From Coriaria nepalensis (lineage: Eukaryota; Streptophyta; Magnoliopsida; Cucurbitales; Coriariaceae), in NCBI GenBank assembly GCA_027186245.1, contig CP114500.1, forward strand, positions 6,458,001-6,522,000: a stretch of DNA of 64,000 nt, in the 5' to 3' direction. The position numbers and the translations under genes are program-made. How positions within the stretch are numbered: the first letter of the stretch is position 1; every line of letters begins with the position of its first letter. Shown one piece after another: positions 23,719 through 33,161 of this stretch. The notes beneath the pieces are model-generated. The model was not told the DNA's origin, ran no database searches, and worked only from the letters and a program-made list of their open reading frames with translations.

Positions 23719-24912
23719 ATGGCGAACAAAAAGCATAGCATTCTCATAATCACATTGTGCTTGACACAATGGAACCTCCACGTCCTCTCCTTTCTCGACC
23801 CGCTCGATTTCTTATCTCTCCAATCGATTCGAAAGGCCTTACACGACATTCCAGGTTCCAATTTCTTAGCTTCTTGGGATTTTACTTCCGATCCATGTAA
23901 CTTTGCCGGCATTTACTGTGAATCAGATAGAGTCAAGGCTCTTAATCTAGGCGATCCACGGGCTGGTTCGCCCGGTCTAACCGGCCGGCTGGACAATGCC
24001 ATTGGAAAACTCTCTGCGCTAGTCGAGTTCACCGTAGTTCCAGGTCGGATCTATGGACCTTTGCCGTTGTCTCTCCCTCGACTGAAAAACCTCAGGTTCC
24101 TTGCCATCAGCCGGAACTTCATCTCCGGCCAGATTCCGGCCACTTTAGGTAACTTACGTAATCTGAAAACCCTAGACCTTAGCTACAATCAGCTCAGCGG
24201 AGAAATCCCTCGCTCCATCGGATTCATCCCGGAGTTATCCAACATCATCCTCTGTCACAACCACCTCATTGGCACGGTCCCACTCTTCCGGACTCAAACC
24301 CTAACCCGGCTTGATTTGAAGCACAACGATCTAACCGGTTCACTCGAACCGGATTCTCTCCCTCCCTCAATCCAATACCTTTCTCTCTCTTGGAACCGAC
24401 TTAGTGGCCACGTCGACAAGCTATTAACCCGGCTCCACCAGTTAAACCACCTAGACCTTAGTTTAAATCAGTTTTCAGGGACCATCCCGAACCGGGTTTT
24501 TACCTTTCCACTTAACAATCTCCAGTTACAAAGAAACCTCTTTATCGGTCTAGTTCTTCCAGTTTATCACGTTTCAATCCCTACAGTTGATCTAAGTCAC
24601 AACAAGCTATCAGGTCCGATCTCACCAATGTTCTCGACTGTACAAAATCTCTACCTGAACAACAACCGGTTCACGGGTCGAGTACCAGGTTGCTTTGTGG
24701 ACCGATTATTGGCGGCTAATATACAAATACTATACTTACAGCACAATTTTTTAACGGCCATTGAAATTAATCCAACGGCTGAGATTCCTCTCAGCAGTTC
24801 GTTGTGTTTGCAGTATAACTGTATGATCCCGCCGGTACAGACATCCTGCCCTTTGCGAGGTGGGACCCAGATTTCAAGGCCTGTTAATCAATGCCCAGAA
24901 CGGAGGGGGTAA
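23719..24912 (+). CDS. Secreted leucine-rich-repeat protein (At4g03010/At1g03440-like)
   Basis: A single-exon gene of 397 aa. A hydrophobic signal peptide (aa 1-24, ending near VLSF) is followed by an LRRNT-type cap with SLQSIRKALHDIPGSNFLASWDF and the Cys pair in DPCNFAGIYC. About nine to ten plant-type LRRs then run from aa 70 to 340 (LxxLxxLxLSxNxLSGxIP pattern). The Cys-rich C-terminal cap SLCLQYNCMIPPVQTSCPL ends in a free tail finishing ERRG. There is no transmembrane helix and no kinase, so it is probably an apoplastic receptor-like protein or co-receptor. Length and end agree with the remembered Arabidopsis At4g03010/At1g03440 proteins. The start is fixed by the signal peptide. It converges on the LEC14B relic, as At4g03010 neighbours At4g03020. 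Ligand and partner are unknown. Confidence 0.93.
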   Translation: MANKKHSILIITLCLTQWNLHVLSFLDPLDFLSLQSIRKALHDIPGSNFLASWDFTSDPCNFAGIYCESDRVKALNLGDPRAGSPGLTGRLDNAIGKLSALVEFTVVPGRIYGPLPLSLPRLKNLRFLAISRNFISGQIPATLGNLRNLKTLDLSYNQLSGEIPRSIGFIPELSNIILCHNHLIGTVPLFRTQTLTRLDLKHNDLTGSLEPDSLPPSIQYLSLSWNRLSGHVDKLLTRLHQLNHLDLSLNQFSGTIPNRVFTFPLNNLQLQRNLFIGLVLPVYHVSIPTVDLSHNKLSGPISPMFSTVQNLYLNNNRFTGRVPGCFVDRLLAANIQILYLQHNFLTAIEINPTAEIPLSSSLCLQYNCMIPPVQTSCPLRGGTQISRPVNQCPERRG

Positions 24913-25283
24913 AAGTGAAAATTAATAACCATAGATTAAAGATGATAAAAACAATAAAGCAGAGAGATTTTTTTTTCTTTTTTTGGATTAATTAGTTAAA
25001 ATATTAATTTTTTTCAGGACACTTATTTTATATATGAGAGAAATAGGGGCAAAAAGAAAATAGAAGTGGAGTGGGAAGTTTATTTCATGTAATGCTCTAC
25101 AATTACATTTTTTCTTTCTTTCTTATGGGCCAAAATTATTGTAATTATAAGTGATTAAGTTCTAGTTCTACAATAAAGAACACAGAATAACTTACTTACA
25201 AGATCTTCATATCATAACAACTAATACATTACCTCAATTTCTTAATGCAAGCGACGTTTCTGCCTTAAAGTGATATTTTCCAC
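24913..25283. other. Converging 3' ends, no gene
   Basis: This 370-bp stretch is AT-rich, with AATAAA-like words (about 24953 and 25174) that could serve as poly(A) signals for the LRR gene on its left. Nothing else is visible. Confidence 0.4.
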
Positions 25284-27741
25284 TTAAAATCGTCTCCTTC
25301 GGACTGCCGTAGTGTTATTAGAGATATCCGACAAGATTTGATCACTGCCCGGAAATTCCCATTTGACCAGCTCACCATCCCATGAAGAGCTCACAAGCAT
25401 AGGGTAGTAAGGGTGCCAACTACAATCTCTCACTGGCGAGCCATGGTGCTCGAGTTTAGCAACTCGGGCCCCACTTGCCTACACGGAAAATTACCCAATC
25501 AGGTTAAACAGAAAAGCAGAGAAAAGACTGATGCTTTGAATTGTGATGAGATTACTAATTATTAGCATTTCCAAATCATAGATATAAAAACACAAGAATC
25601 CTGAGATCCAGTGTAGATGTACTTTTGACCGGTGCTGCAAGAAATTCAAACAAGAAAAAAAAAAAAAAATCAGTCCAAAAATATTCATCTCTTAATTTGT
25701 AAGTCTAGAAAAGCACAAACTGTTGGAAACTAGACCAGAAGAAGAAAAATTTGAAGTCTAGGCTTGCTTTTTTTTAACCTATATGATGGGGAGAAGTAGC
25801 AACAAATAAGAGTTTGCAAAATGGAATGGCCTCTATAAGTAGCTACGGAGCGATCACCCGAGTGTTTCAAATCTTTCGCTTGAAGCAGATATTCCATCCA
25901 TCTATAATCTCATTTATATGCCCTAGGTCCTTGGTAACTGAAAAGGGCAAGAGAGTCAATTCTGCGAATATATAAAAATAAAAATTGAACTTGAAAGAAA
26001 GGAAAAGAGTCAATATGGGAAAGAACAAGTGATTTTACAAAGAATTAGAGGTCATTTTCCGTATGTCCCAGAGTTTAGTGGTCTGATCTTTGCCGTTTGA
26101 AATGAAGTAACGGCCATCCCCGCGGCTGTCTATGAATGTGATGCCTTCTAAATGTCCTACTAGGATTCCAGCTGGCTTCTCTTTAGCGACAAAGGAACGC
26201 CGGTCCCACACCTATATAGAGTTCTCTTTTTTAATTTTATCATTAACTTTATATGAGAATATAACAGCCATTTAATGAAATAGTTTATCTAAAATAGAAG
26301 GACATTACCTTACATAAAGTATCATCACTCCCAAAGTAAATGATATGGCCACTTTCATCATCAAAACATAGTGTTCACTTCCAACTGCAACAGAAGTCCC
26401 AACAAGAAGAAGAATATTTTAGGATGAAATTTTACAAAAAGAAACCAAATTGAAGAACAGGCTAATAGAATTTTATATGGAAAAAAATAGAAAGAAACAT
26501 AACTCTATGAGCATCAATACGAAGGGAAAGTTTATTTGCTGCAAGATCGTAAACGTAAATAGAATTATCACTACTTCCAGCCACAAGTTCTCGTCCATCT
26601 GTTGAGTACTTTACAGAGAATATTCCAAAAGAGTATCCTCCTTTGTCAACCGAGAAATCTAGTCCTTCGTGGATCTCCTGTATCAATATATATTGGATGC
26701 AATAAACAATAGTACGAGAGTACGACATAATAGTAGGACACGAGTATGACCATCAATCTACAAAACCCAAAAAAATAAGAAATAAAATCACACCGTAATA
26801 TTTGCTAGAGATTCTGTGTCAGAAGATCCCACATTAACAACATGAACAATAGGTGACATGCTAGCATAAACCTGAAAGTAGAAAACACAAACTAATTCAA
26901 AGGCAACATTATCAAGTAGAAAACATTGAAGCTCATTTTGGCCAAAAAAATAACCTTTGAAGCTGACATTGACCAAAAAAAATTTTGAAGTAGACATGGA
27001 ATACAAAAATGTGAGCAAAAAAGAGCAACTATTGAATGCTAAGATCAAGTTCATGCTTAACAATCTTTTCCTTGGACATAAATTCATTCAGTAGAGCTCC
27101 TGTTCTCCCAACAAGATAAATAAAAATAGACACGAGCTTACAAGATAACACTGATCTGGAGAAAGAGAAGTATCAGTAATAGTCCACCTCAAGCTTTTTG
27201 CAAGAATGTTTTTTCGAACCTTTCACCCTTTCTCTACATCATAAATTCTAATATGACTCCCCTGCCAAAAAAAAAAAAACCTCACTGATAGATAATCAAC
27301 TATTTCAAAAATCTCATCTCAATATTCTCATAAGCTTTATTTATTCATTTATTACCTGAAACCCGGCAATGAATAGAGAACCATCTGCCGAAAACTGAGC
27401 CACATAGGCTCGCTATTCATTTGATCAATAAGACAAGAACCATTTACGGGCAAATATCTACTTAGAACACGACAACAATCTGCAGATGAAAACCTACCCT
27501 TTCCAGAATAATTGCATTCTCTACCGGCCAACATCTTCAAGGTAGAAACGGAAAATCCTCCTCCCCTCCCGGGTCCCACTTGGCTCAAAAGAGTATGAGG
27601 TTCAGATTTTAGCCTTGTGAGCTGGGCAATTTCATGGTCTAGATAATGATCCAGAGGTTTGTTTTTACTTTGACTTCCACATCCTACTTCATGGATTTTC
27701 TTTCCTCCGTCACAGTCTTCGGAATCTATATCCGAATCCAT
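25284..27741 (-). pseudogene. LEC14B: LEC14B WD40-repeat gene with several disabling changes
   Basis: LEC14B-type WD40 proteins are candidate substrate receptors for CUL4-DDB1 ligases. All family blocks are present in order on the minus strand: LDHEIAQLTRLKSEPH, LAGRECNYSGKGRFSSADCCRVLSRYLPVNGS, VYASMSPIVHVVNVGSSDTESLAN, IHEGLDFSVDKGGYSFGIFSVKYSTDGRELVAGSSDNSIYVYDL, VWDRRSFVAKEKPAG, IDSRGDGRYFISNGKDQTTKLWDIRK, WHPYYPMLVSSSWDGELVKWEF, ending RRRRF and TAA at 25284-25286. However, one base is missing near 27411 (after DQMNS), the Trp of EKGWKV is TGA at 27223-27225, the frame shifts near 26370 (before CFDDESGH) and two extra bases occur near 25582 (GSQDSCV to YDL). Splice junctions are mostly intact, so decay looks recent. 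Sequencing error cannot explain the TGA plus three shifts easily. Confidence 0.82.
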
Positions 27742-29284
27742 TTCTAGTTGAGTAAATGCTCAACCCATTTTGTCTATGGTTGACCAGAAGGGTGTAACTT
27801 ACATTTTTAGTTTAGGGTTTCCGATTGGGTTGCCTCCCTTATCTTAGCCTGAAAAGAAAAGATAGATGAAGTCAGCGAAAATGAAACCAAGAAGAAAATG
27901 AAGATTCATTTGCTAATATCTCGGTATTGGTAATCAGATTCAGCTAGCATAAACAGGGATCGAACAGTTCAACTGGAATTCAGTGTTTATTTTTACTTGA
28001 AACGAAATCAATAAAAAGTTACTCACTTAATCCCCAAACATGAAAACAAAGAATTACAGCAATAAAAATTCTTCTCGATTCCTCTTTTTTTTTTTGGGGG
28101 GGGGGGGGGGCTCTTAAATATCCCAATTCTTTAACTCTGGAACAAAAAATTAAAAAAAATATATATATATATCATCAGTAGGGTATTTCATCAAACACAT
28201 AATTAAGAAAGGAAACCCACAATAATCAAGCTAAAAAGATAACAAAAATGAAAGAAAGTGACAAACGGAGAAAAGAAGAAATTGAAGAAGCATGAAAAGA
28301 TAAAGCGACCATTACCTGGTAATAAAATTGAGATCGGCAGAAAAGAGAGTTCAAACCTGTGACTTGGTTCGGAAAAGAGACGGTTGTTTTGTTGCAAGTT
28401 TGGATAAAAGAAATTGGGAGAGAGAGAGAGAGAGAAGATCTTACTGGGATATGGAGGAGAAGAGAAACGGTGTGGACTGTACAGTTTGTACAGGGAATGT
28501 CAATCTCACTTGTTTCTCACCATTTCTTTGGCCAAATCAATTTACAGAAATAAATGATGCCGTCATCGCTTTTGTTTTTTTTTTTTGTTTTTCAAACTAA
28601 TAATTCTTCATTAGAGGTTGAAAAATTACTGCAGTCACCATTCTAACAATAAGACAAAAAAAAAAAAAAGCCAAGAAATGAGGCTCAATGAGTCGGAATT
28701 ATTGTCTTGTGTTGTGAGCATATTCGTTTTCCCAAGTAAATTGAGTGGATTTGTAGTTACACAAGCACAATGAACATTCTAATGCGCTACTTGATCAGTC
28801 ATAAGCGGAGTCATTTGTGGAAGAGCTCGACGTCTTGGACATGAACTCCATCATATCTTTGCTTCTGACTAAAAGAAGAGGGAAAGAAAAAAAAGAAAAA
28901 AAAATGAGAAAAGGGAGCAGTTAGTTGCAGAGAGCACCGGTACTTGAAAAAACAAGAGTAAATCTTTCTCATACCTGAAACTTCAAAAGCTACGCAAACA
29001 AATAATCCTGAGAAGGGGGAGCAAATCCTCCTTCCTCCTACTGAATGAACTAAAAACGAGCCGAGCCGCCACAGGCTGATAACTCAATTGTCAAAAAGCT
29101 AATTTGAATCCATGGAGTAAATTTCCAAAAGCCAAGACACAAATCAACAAGATAAGAAACATAGAGAGATAGAGATAAACAGTATTACCATGGTGGATTT
29201 GACGTAGAGATGAAGAGTATTACCAAGCATACTAGCCTTTTCAAATGAGTGGCTCCCTTCTTGGTAAAAACAACAGAGAAAGCC
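27742..29284. other. Former LEC14B promoter and leader; 3' flank of PPR gene
   Basis: The region upstream of the LEC14B start contains purine/pyrimidine runs, a G homopolymer (about 28097-28111) and a (GA)n stretch (about 28418-28434), plausible as old 5' UTR with introns. From 28790 on it is presumably the 3' UTR of the minus-strand PPR gene. No further gene was recognised. Confidence 0.45.
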
Positions 29285-30982
29285 TCACTCATAGAATTCA
29301 AGCAGCTCATGATCACATTCCTTCTCTGACTGTTCATTAATCTTACAAAACACTTGATCTATCATCCCATGGAAATGCAGATTCCGTCCAGCAACAAATT
29401 CATAAACTTTATTATCAACTTCAATCAAACTCCCACCCGCCATTTTCTTCACACCCTTATCCCTCATCACCTTCCTCGTAATCCCAGATTCGCTCCACCT
29501 ACCAGCACCAGAATATGTATTACATAAAAGTGAATAATTCCCACTATTACCCGGCTCAAGTCTAGATAGATGAAACATAGCACGCTCTGCTAGATCAACA
29601 TAACCATGAACGCTACAACCGGCAAGAATCGATCCCCATATAGGTCCATTTGCTTTAAACGGCATCTTCGTAACCATTTCCTCTGCCTCCGGAAGAAAAC
29701 CAGCACGAGCAAGTAAGTCAATGAGGCAGCCATAATGCTCGATTTTGGGTTCAATCCCATATTTTGTACCCATGTTGTTGAAAAACCAACGGCCTGTCTC
29801 TACTAATCCAACATGATTACAAGCAGAGAGGATGGCTAGAAAGGTGATTTCGTTGGGCCTAACTCTAGCCTGTTCCATTTGAGCGAACATGACAAGGGCC
29901 TCTCTTGCAAGCCCATGAAGAGCCAATCCAGCAATCATGGTTGTCCAAGTTACAATACTACGATGCTTCATGTTTTCAAATACTTCCAGCGCTTTTCTTA
30001 TGCTGCCTGATTTTGCATACATGTCTATAAGTGCATTGTTAAGTGGAGTGATTCTAGAAAGTTCATGTTTTTCAATATAGCTATGGACCCACTTCCCTAG
30101 CTCAAGTGCACCCAGATGCGCACAAGCAGAAAGCACAGCTAGCATTGCAATTTCATCTGGGTCAATTTCTGCTACCTGCATTTTTCTAAACATAGCAATA
30201 GCTTCTTGCGGCCTGTTCGTTTGAGTATACCCAGAAATCAAAGCAGTCCAAGAAATCACGTTTTTTCTTTCAGGCATCGTATCAAACACGTAGCGTGCAT
30301 TATCAATTTCACCAACCTTAACGTACCCGGTAACCATGGCATTCCATAAAGCTAAGTCTCTCATATATACATTGTCAAACAACTTCCGAGCAAGAGAAAC
30401 ATGGCTAAAAGAAGAGTACATCTGAACAAGGGAAGCGGCCACATTGACATTAGACTCCAACCCAGAAGCAATGGTTTGACAATGAATCTGAAGCCCGACA
30501 TGGAAAGCGGACAAGGAAATGACGGCTTTTAATACGAAGGGGAAGGTGTATGAGTCGGGCCGGAAACCGGAAAGCTGAATGTTGTTGTACAGAGAGATCG
30601 CCTGAAGAGGAGAGGAGCGAGAGTGAGAGAAGGATTTGATGATGGTGTTGTAGAGAGAGATGTTGTGAGGGGAGGAGGTCTTGTGGGTGAAGAGGGAGTA
30701 TGAATAGTGAGGGGAGAGGCCGAGAGAAGAGCAAGTGAGAATGAATTGAGTGAGGAGAAAGTTATCTTGATGAAGTGCTCTGATAAGCATGAATGCGTGC
30801 GTTTGGTAAATGTGGAGAGGATTTCTGCATCTGCTTAGAAGAGAACTCAGGTCTCGTACTACAGCCGAAGAAGAAGAAGAAGTAGAAGTAGAGCATGTCA
30901 TGTTGCCGTGGCTGCACCTTTTAACGATGAAAAACGAAGAAGAAGAAGATGCTGAAATTGCGAGGAGGGAAGAACGAAACAT
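29285..30982 (-). CDS. PLS-class (E-type) pentatricopeptide repeat protein
   Basis: An intronless gene of 565 aa. The N-terminus is Ser- and Arg-rich with few acids (aa 1-40), as expected of an organelle targeting peptide. From about aa 45 to 470 there are P, L and S type PPR motifs, such as DLALWNAMVTGYVKVGEIDNARYVFDTMPER, NVISWTALISGYTQTNRPQEAIAMFRKMQ and PKIEHYGCLIDLLARAGFLPEAEEMVTKMP. They are followed by the E region (NGPIWGSILAGCSVHGYVDLAERAMFHLSRLEPGNSGNYSLLCNTYSGAGRW) and an E+-like end (SLIEVDNKVYEFVAGRNLHF). There is no DYW deaminase, so if it is an RNA-editing site-recognition factor it would need a partner deaminase. It resembles At5g56310 as remembered. It is divergently arranged with the PPR gene starting at 31315. 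Confidence 0.9.
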   Translation of the reverse strand: MFRSSLLAISASSSSSFFIVKRCSHGNMTCSTSTSSSSSAVVRDLSSLLSRCRNPLHIYQTHAFMLIRALHQDNFLLTQFILTCSSLGLSPHYSYSLFTHKTSSPHNISLYNTIIKSFSHSRSSPLQAISLYNNIQLSGFRPDSYTFPFVLKAVISLSAFHVGLQIHCQTIASGLESNVNVAASLVQMYSSFSHVSLARKLFDNVYMRDLALWNAMVTGYVKVGEIDNARYVFDTMPERKNVISWTALISGYTQTNRPQEAIAMFRKMQVAEIDPDEIAMLAVLSACAHLGALELGKWVHSYIEKHELSRITPLNNALIDMYAKSGSIRKALEVFENMKHRSIVTWTTMIAGLALHGLAREALVMFAQMEQARVRPNEITFLAILSACNHVGLVETGRWFFNNMGTKYGIEPKIEHYGCLIDLLARAGFLPEAEEMVTKMPFKANGPIWGSILAGCSVHGYVDLAERAMFHLSRLEPGNSGNYSLLCNTYSGAGRWSESGITRKVMRDKGVKKMAGGSLIEVDNKVYEFVAGRNLHFHGMIDQVFCKINEQSEKECDHELLEFYE

Positions 30983-31314
30983 TTCTCTTGGAACTTTTGA
31001 TCACTCTTCTTGCGGCGGCGGCGGCGGCGGATGAGACCGTCGCCGGAATGGCGCGCTTATTTTAAGGTTCGTTGGTGCGATTTGGACTCGGCCCAAAAAC
31101 CTGTGACAACATTTGTCCGGCCCAAGACACTAGTCCAGCCCAGTTTCGGAGTCGCTTCACAAGAGTTCAAATGGTCCATCGCCGCCTCCGCAACCTCCGT
31201 TCGTCAATTTCTCAGTCTCTGATTCTCTCTCTCGACCAAAATTGGATAAGAGGAAGAGAGAGAAAAGCTTTGTAACAAAACCCTAAAAAAAAGTTGCAGA
31301 GAAAAACCCTTGCA
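30983..31314. promoter_or_regulatory. Shared bidirectional promoter of two PPR genes
   Basis: The two PPR start codons lie about 310-330 bp apart, head to head. The interval holds a GGC run (31012-31030), two GGCCCA words (31090-31095 and 31119-31124, TGGGCC on the other strand, the site II type bound by TCP factors) and a telo-box AAAACCCTAA (31277-31286). Site II plus telo-box is a typical plant combination for genes serving organelles and translation. Confidence 0.6.
31012..31030. repeat. (GGC)n trinucleotide run
   Basis: Six GCG/GGC units just upstream of the minus-strand PPR gene, probably in its 5' UTR. Confidence 0.85.
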
Positions 31315-33161
31315 ATGAAGCGAGCATTGAAGATTTCAGATGCAGTGCAAGCAGAGCTTCACTGCTTCCACAGGTCCTCCTCCTCGACGCATTCCAAAGC
31401 TCTTACCCCTATCACCTTCATCCTCACTAAATCGTCAAATTACATACTATCTCGCGACCTCAATGCCGTGAACGATACTCCTCCTGCTCATCCGTCTGTT
31501 TCTTATCTCATCGGATTGTTCTCCGATAAGCTCTCAAATCAGGACCTTTTGGCCAGAAAGGATATGACCGGGAAGGTGAAACAGTTGCGGGACGAACTGG
31601 TTCAAAACTCCGACGATTCTGACAAGGTGGTGAAGGTTTTGGATGAGAAGGCAGGTTCGCTTTTTCGAAGCTATGCAGATGGCTCTGCTGTGAAGGAGCT
31701 GCTCAAGCAGTTGGATTCGCAGCCTCATTTAGCTCTTGAGGTGTTTTTTAATCTATCTCCCCTCATATATACTGCTTTTCTATTTTAAGATTTAGGATTT
31801 CAGAGATATTCAGTCTCATGATTCCTAGTGTCTTGAGCTTATCTGTAATCTAGGGACTAGGAAGTGTTCATGTCGATGTAGCATTACAAATTGGAAAGAG
31901 TTTAGGATTCATTACTTCATTATAACTTTCCTCTTACATATTTTAAACATATGTCAATAATTTTGTCGAAAATTTGCAATAGTTGATATCGAGCGTGAGA
32001 TTGAGATTGGATCGAATTTTCTAAATTGGTTTCCGTATTCAGGTCCTTAACTGGAGAAGAGATCAAGCAGATTATGATTTTCCAATGACAGCAGAGGAGT
32101 ATTCAAAGGGGATCACAGTTGCCAGTCGATCTAAAAATATCGATCTTGCCATTGAGCTCTTCACCGAAGCTACTAACAAAAGGATCCAGACAACTTGTAC
32201 TTATAATGCCCTAATGGGTGCTTACATGTTTAATGGTCTGGCTGCTAAATGCCAATCATTATTCCGGGATCTTAAGAAGGATAGTACGTGCAGTCCTACG
32301 ATTGTAACATTCAACATCTTACTATCTGTATTTGGTCGTTTGATGCTAGTTGATCATATGGAAGCAACTTTAAGGGAGATAGATGATTTGAATCTCTCCC
32401 CTACTAGAAGCACCTATAATAACTTGATTGCTGGATATGTTACTGCATGGATGTGGGATGATATGGAAAAGACCTTTCTAAGGATGAAGGCTAGTTCAGT
32501 AAAACCCAATATTAATACCCACTTGCTTATGCTTAGAGGGTATTCACTTTCGGGTAATCTTGAAAAGATGGAAGAGATATATGATTTGGTAAAAGATCAT
32601 GTTAATGGAAAGGAATTTCCGCTGATCAGAAGCATGATTTGTGCATACTGTAGGAGTTCCATACCGAATAGAGTCAAAAAGATAGAAGCTTTATTGAGGA
32701 TCATTCCGGAAAATGATTATAGGCCATGGTTGAATGTGATTTTGATTAAAGTCTATGCTGAAGAGGATCAGTTAGAGGAAATGGAAAACTTGATAAACAA
32801 GGCTTTTGCGAGAAAGACGTGTATAATTTCAATGCGAGTGATGAAGGCTATCATTGGTAGCTATTTTCGATGTGATGCACTGGATAATCTTACAGAATTT
32901 GTGAAGTGTGCTGAAATTGCAGGGTGGAAACTTTGTCGGTCTTTATATCACTGTAAGATGGTTATGTATGCATCACAAGAGCGGTTGGAAGAAATGGAAA
33001 GTGTCCTCTCTGAAATGGAAAATTTCAACTTTGATCGCACGAAAAAGACGTTTTGGATACTATATAAGGCGTACTCAAGATGTGGTCAAAGATACAAGAT
33101 GGATCAAGTCAAGGGATGGATGTGCAAGCATGGATGTGTAGAGGATTTTCTTTTAATATAG
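31315..33161 (+). CDS. P-class pentatricopeptide repeat protein (At2g30780-like)
   Basis: Two exons: 31315-31740 and 32043-33161, joined as [22 protein letters not shown], 514 aa. A start at 31294 would give 521 aa; the Met at 31315 gives the better leader ([14 protein letters not shown]), but both are possible. The N-terminus looks like an organelle presequence. PPR motifs follow from about aa 160, for example [93 protein letters not shown] and [27 protein letters not shown]. There is no SMR, E or DYW domain, which argues for RNA binding, stabilisation or splicing rather than editing. It is divergent from the PPR gene at 29285-30982, and shared organelle-type promoter words suggest co-expression. 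The resemblance to At2g30780 is from memory. Confidence 0.9.

Noticed and set aside
23589..23912. Minus-strand frame of 107 codons over the LRR gene start
   Set aside because: Shadow of the plus-strand signal peptide and LRR cap coding sequence.
31012..31222. Plus-strand frames through the GGC run
   Set aside because: They lie in the bidirectional promoter and contain no domain; open only because of GC-rich repeats.
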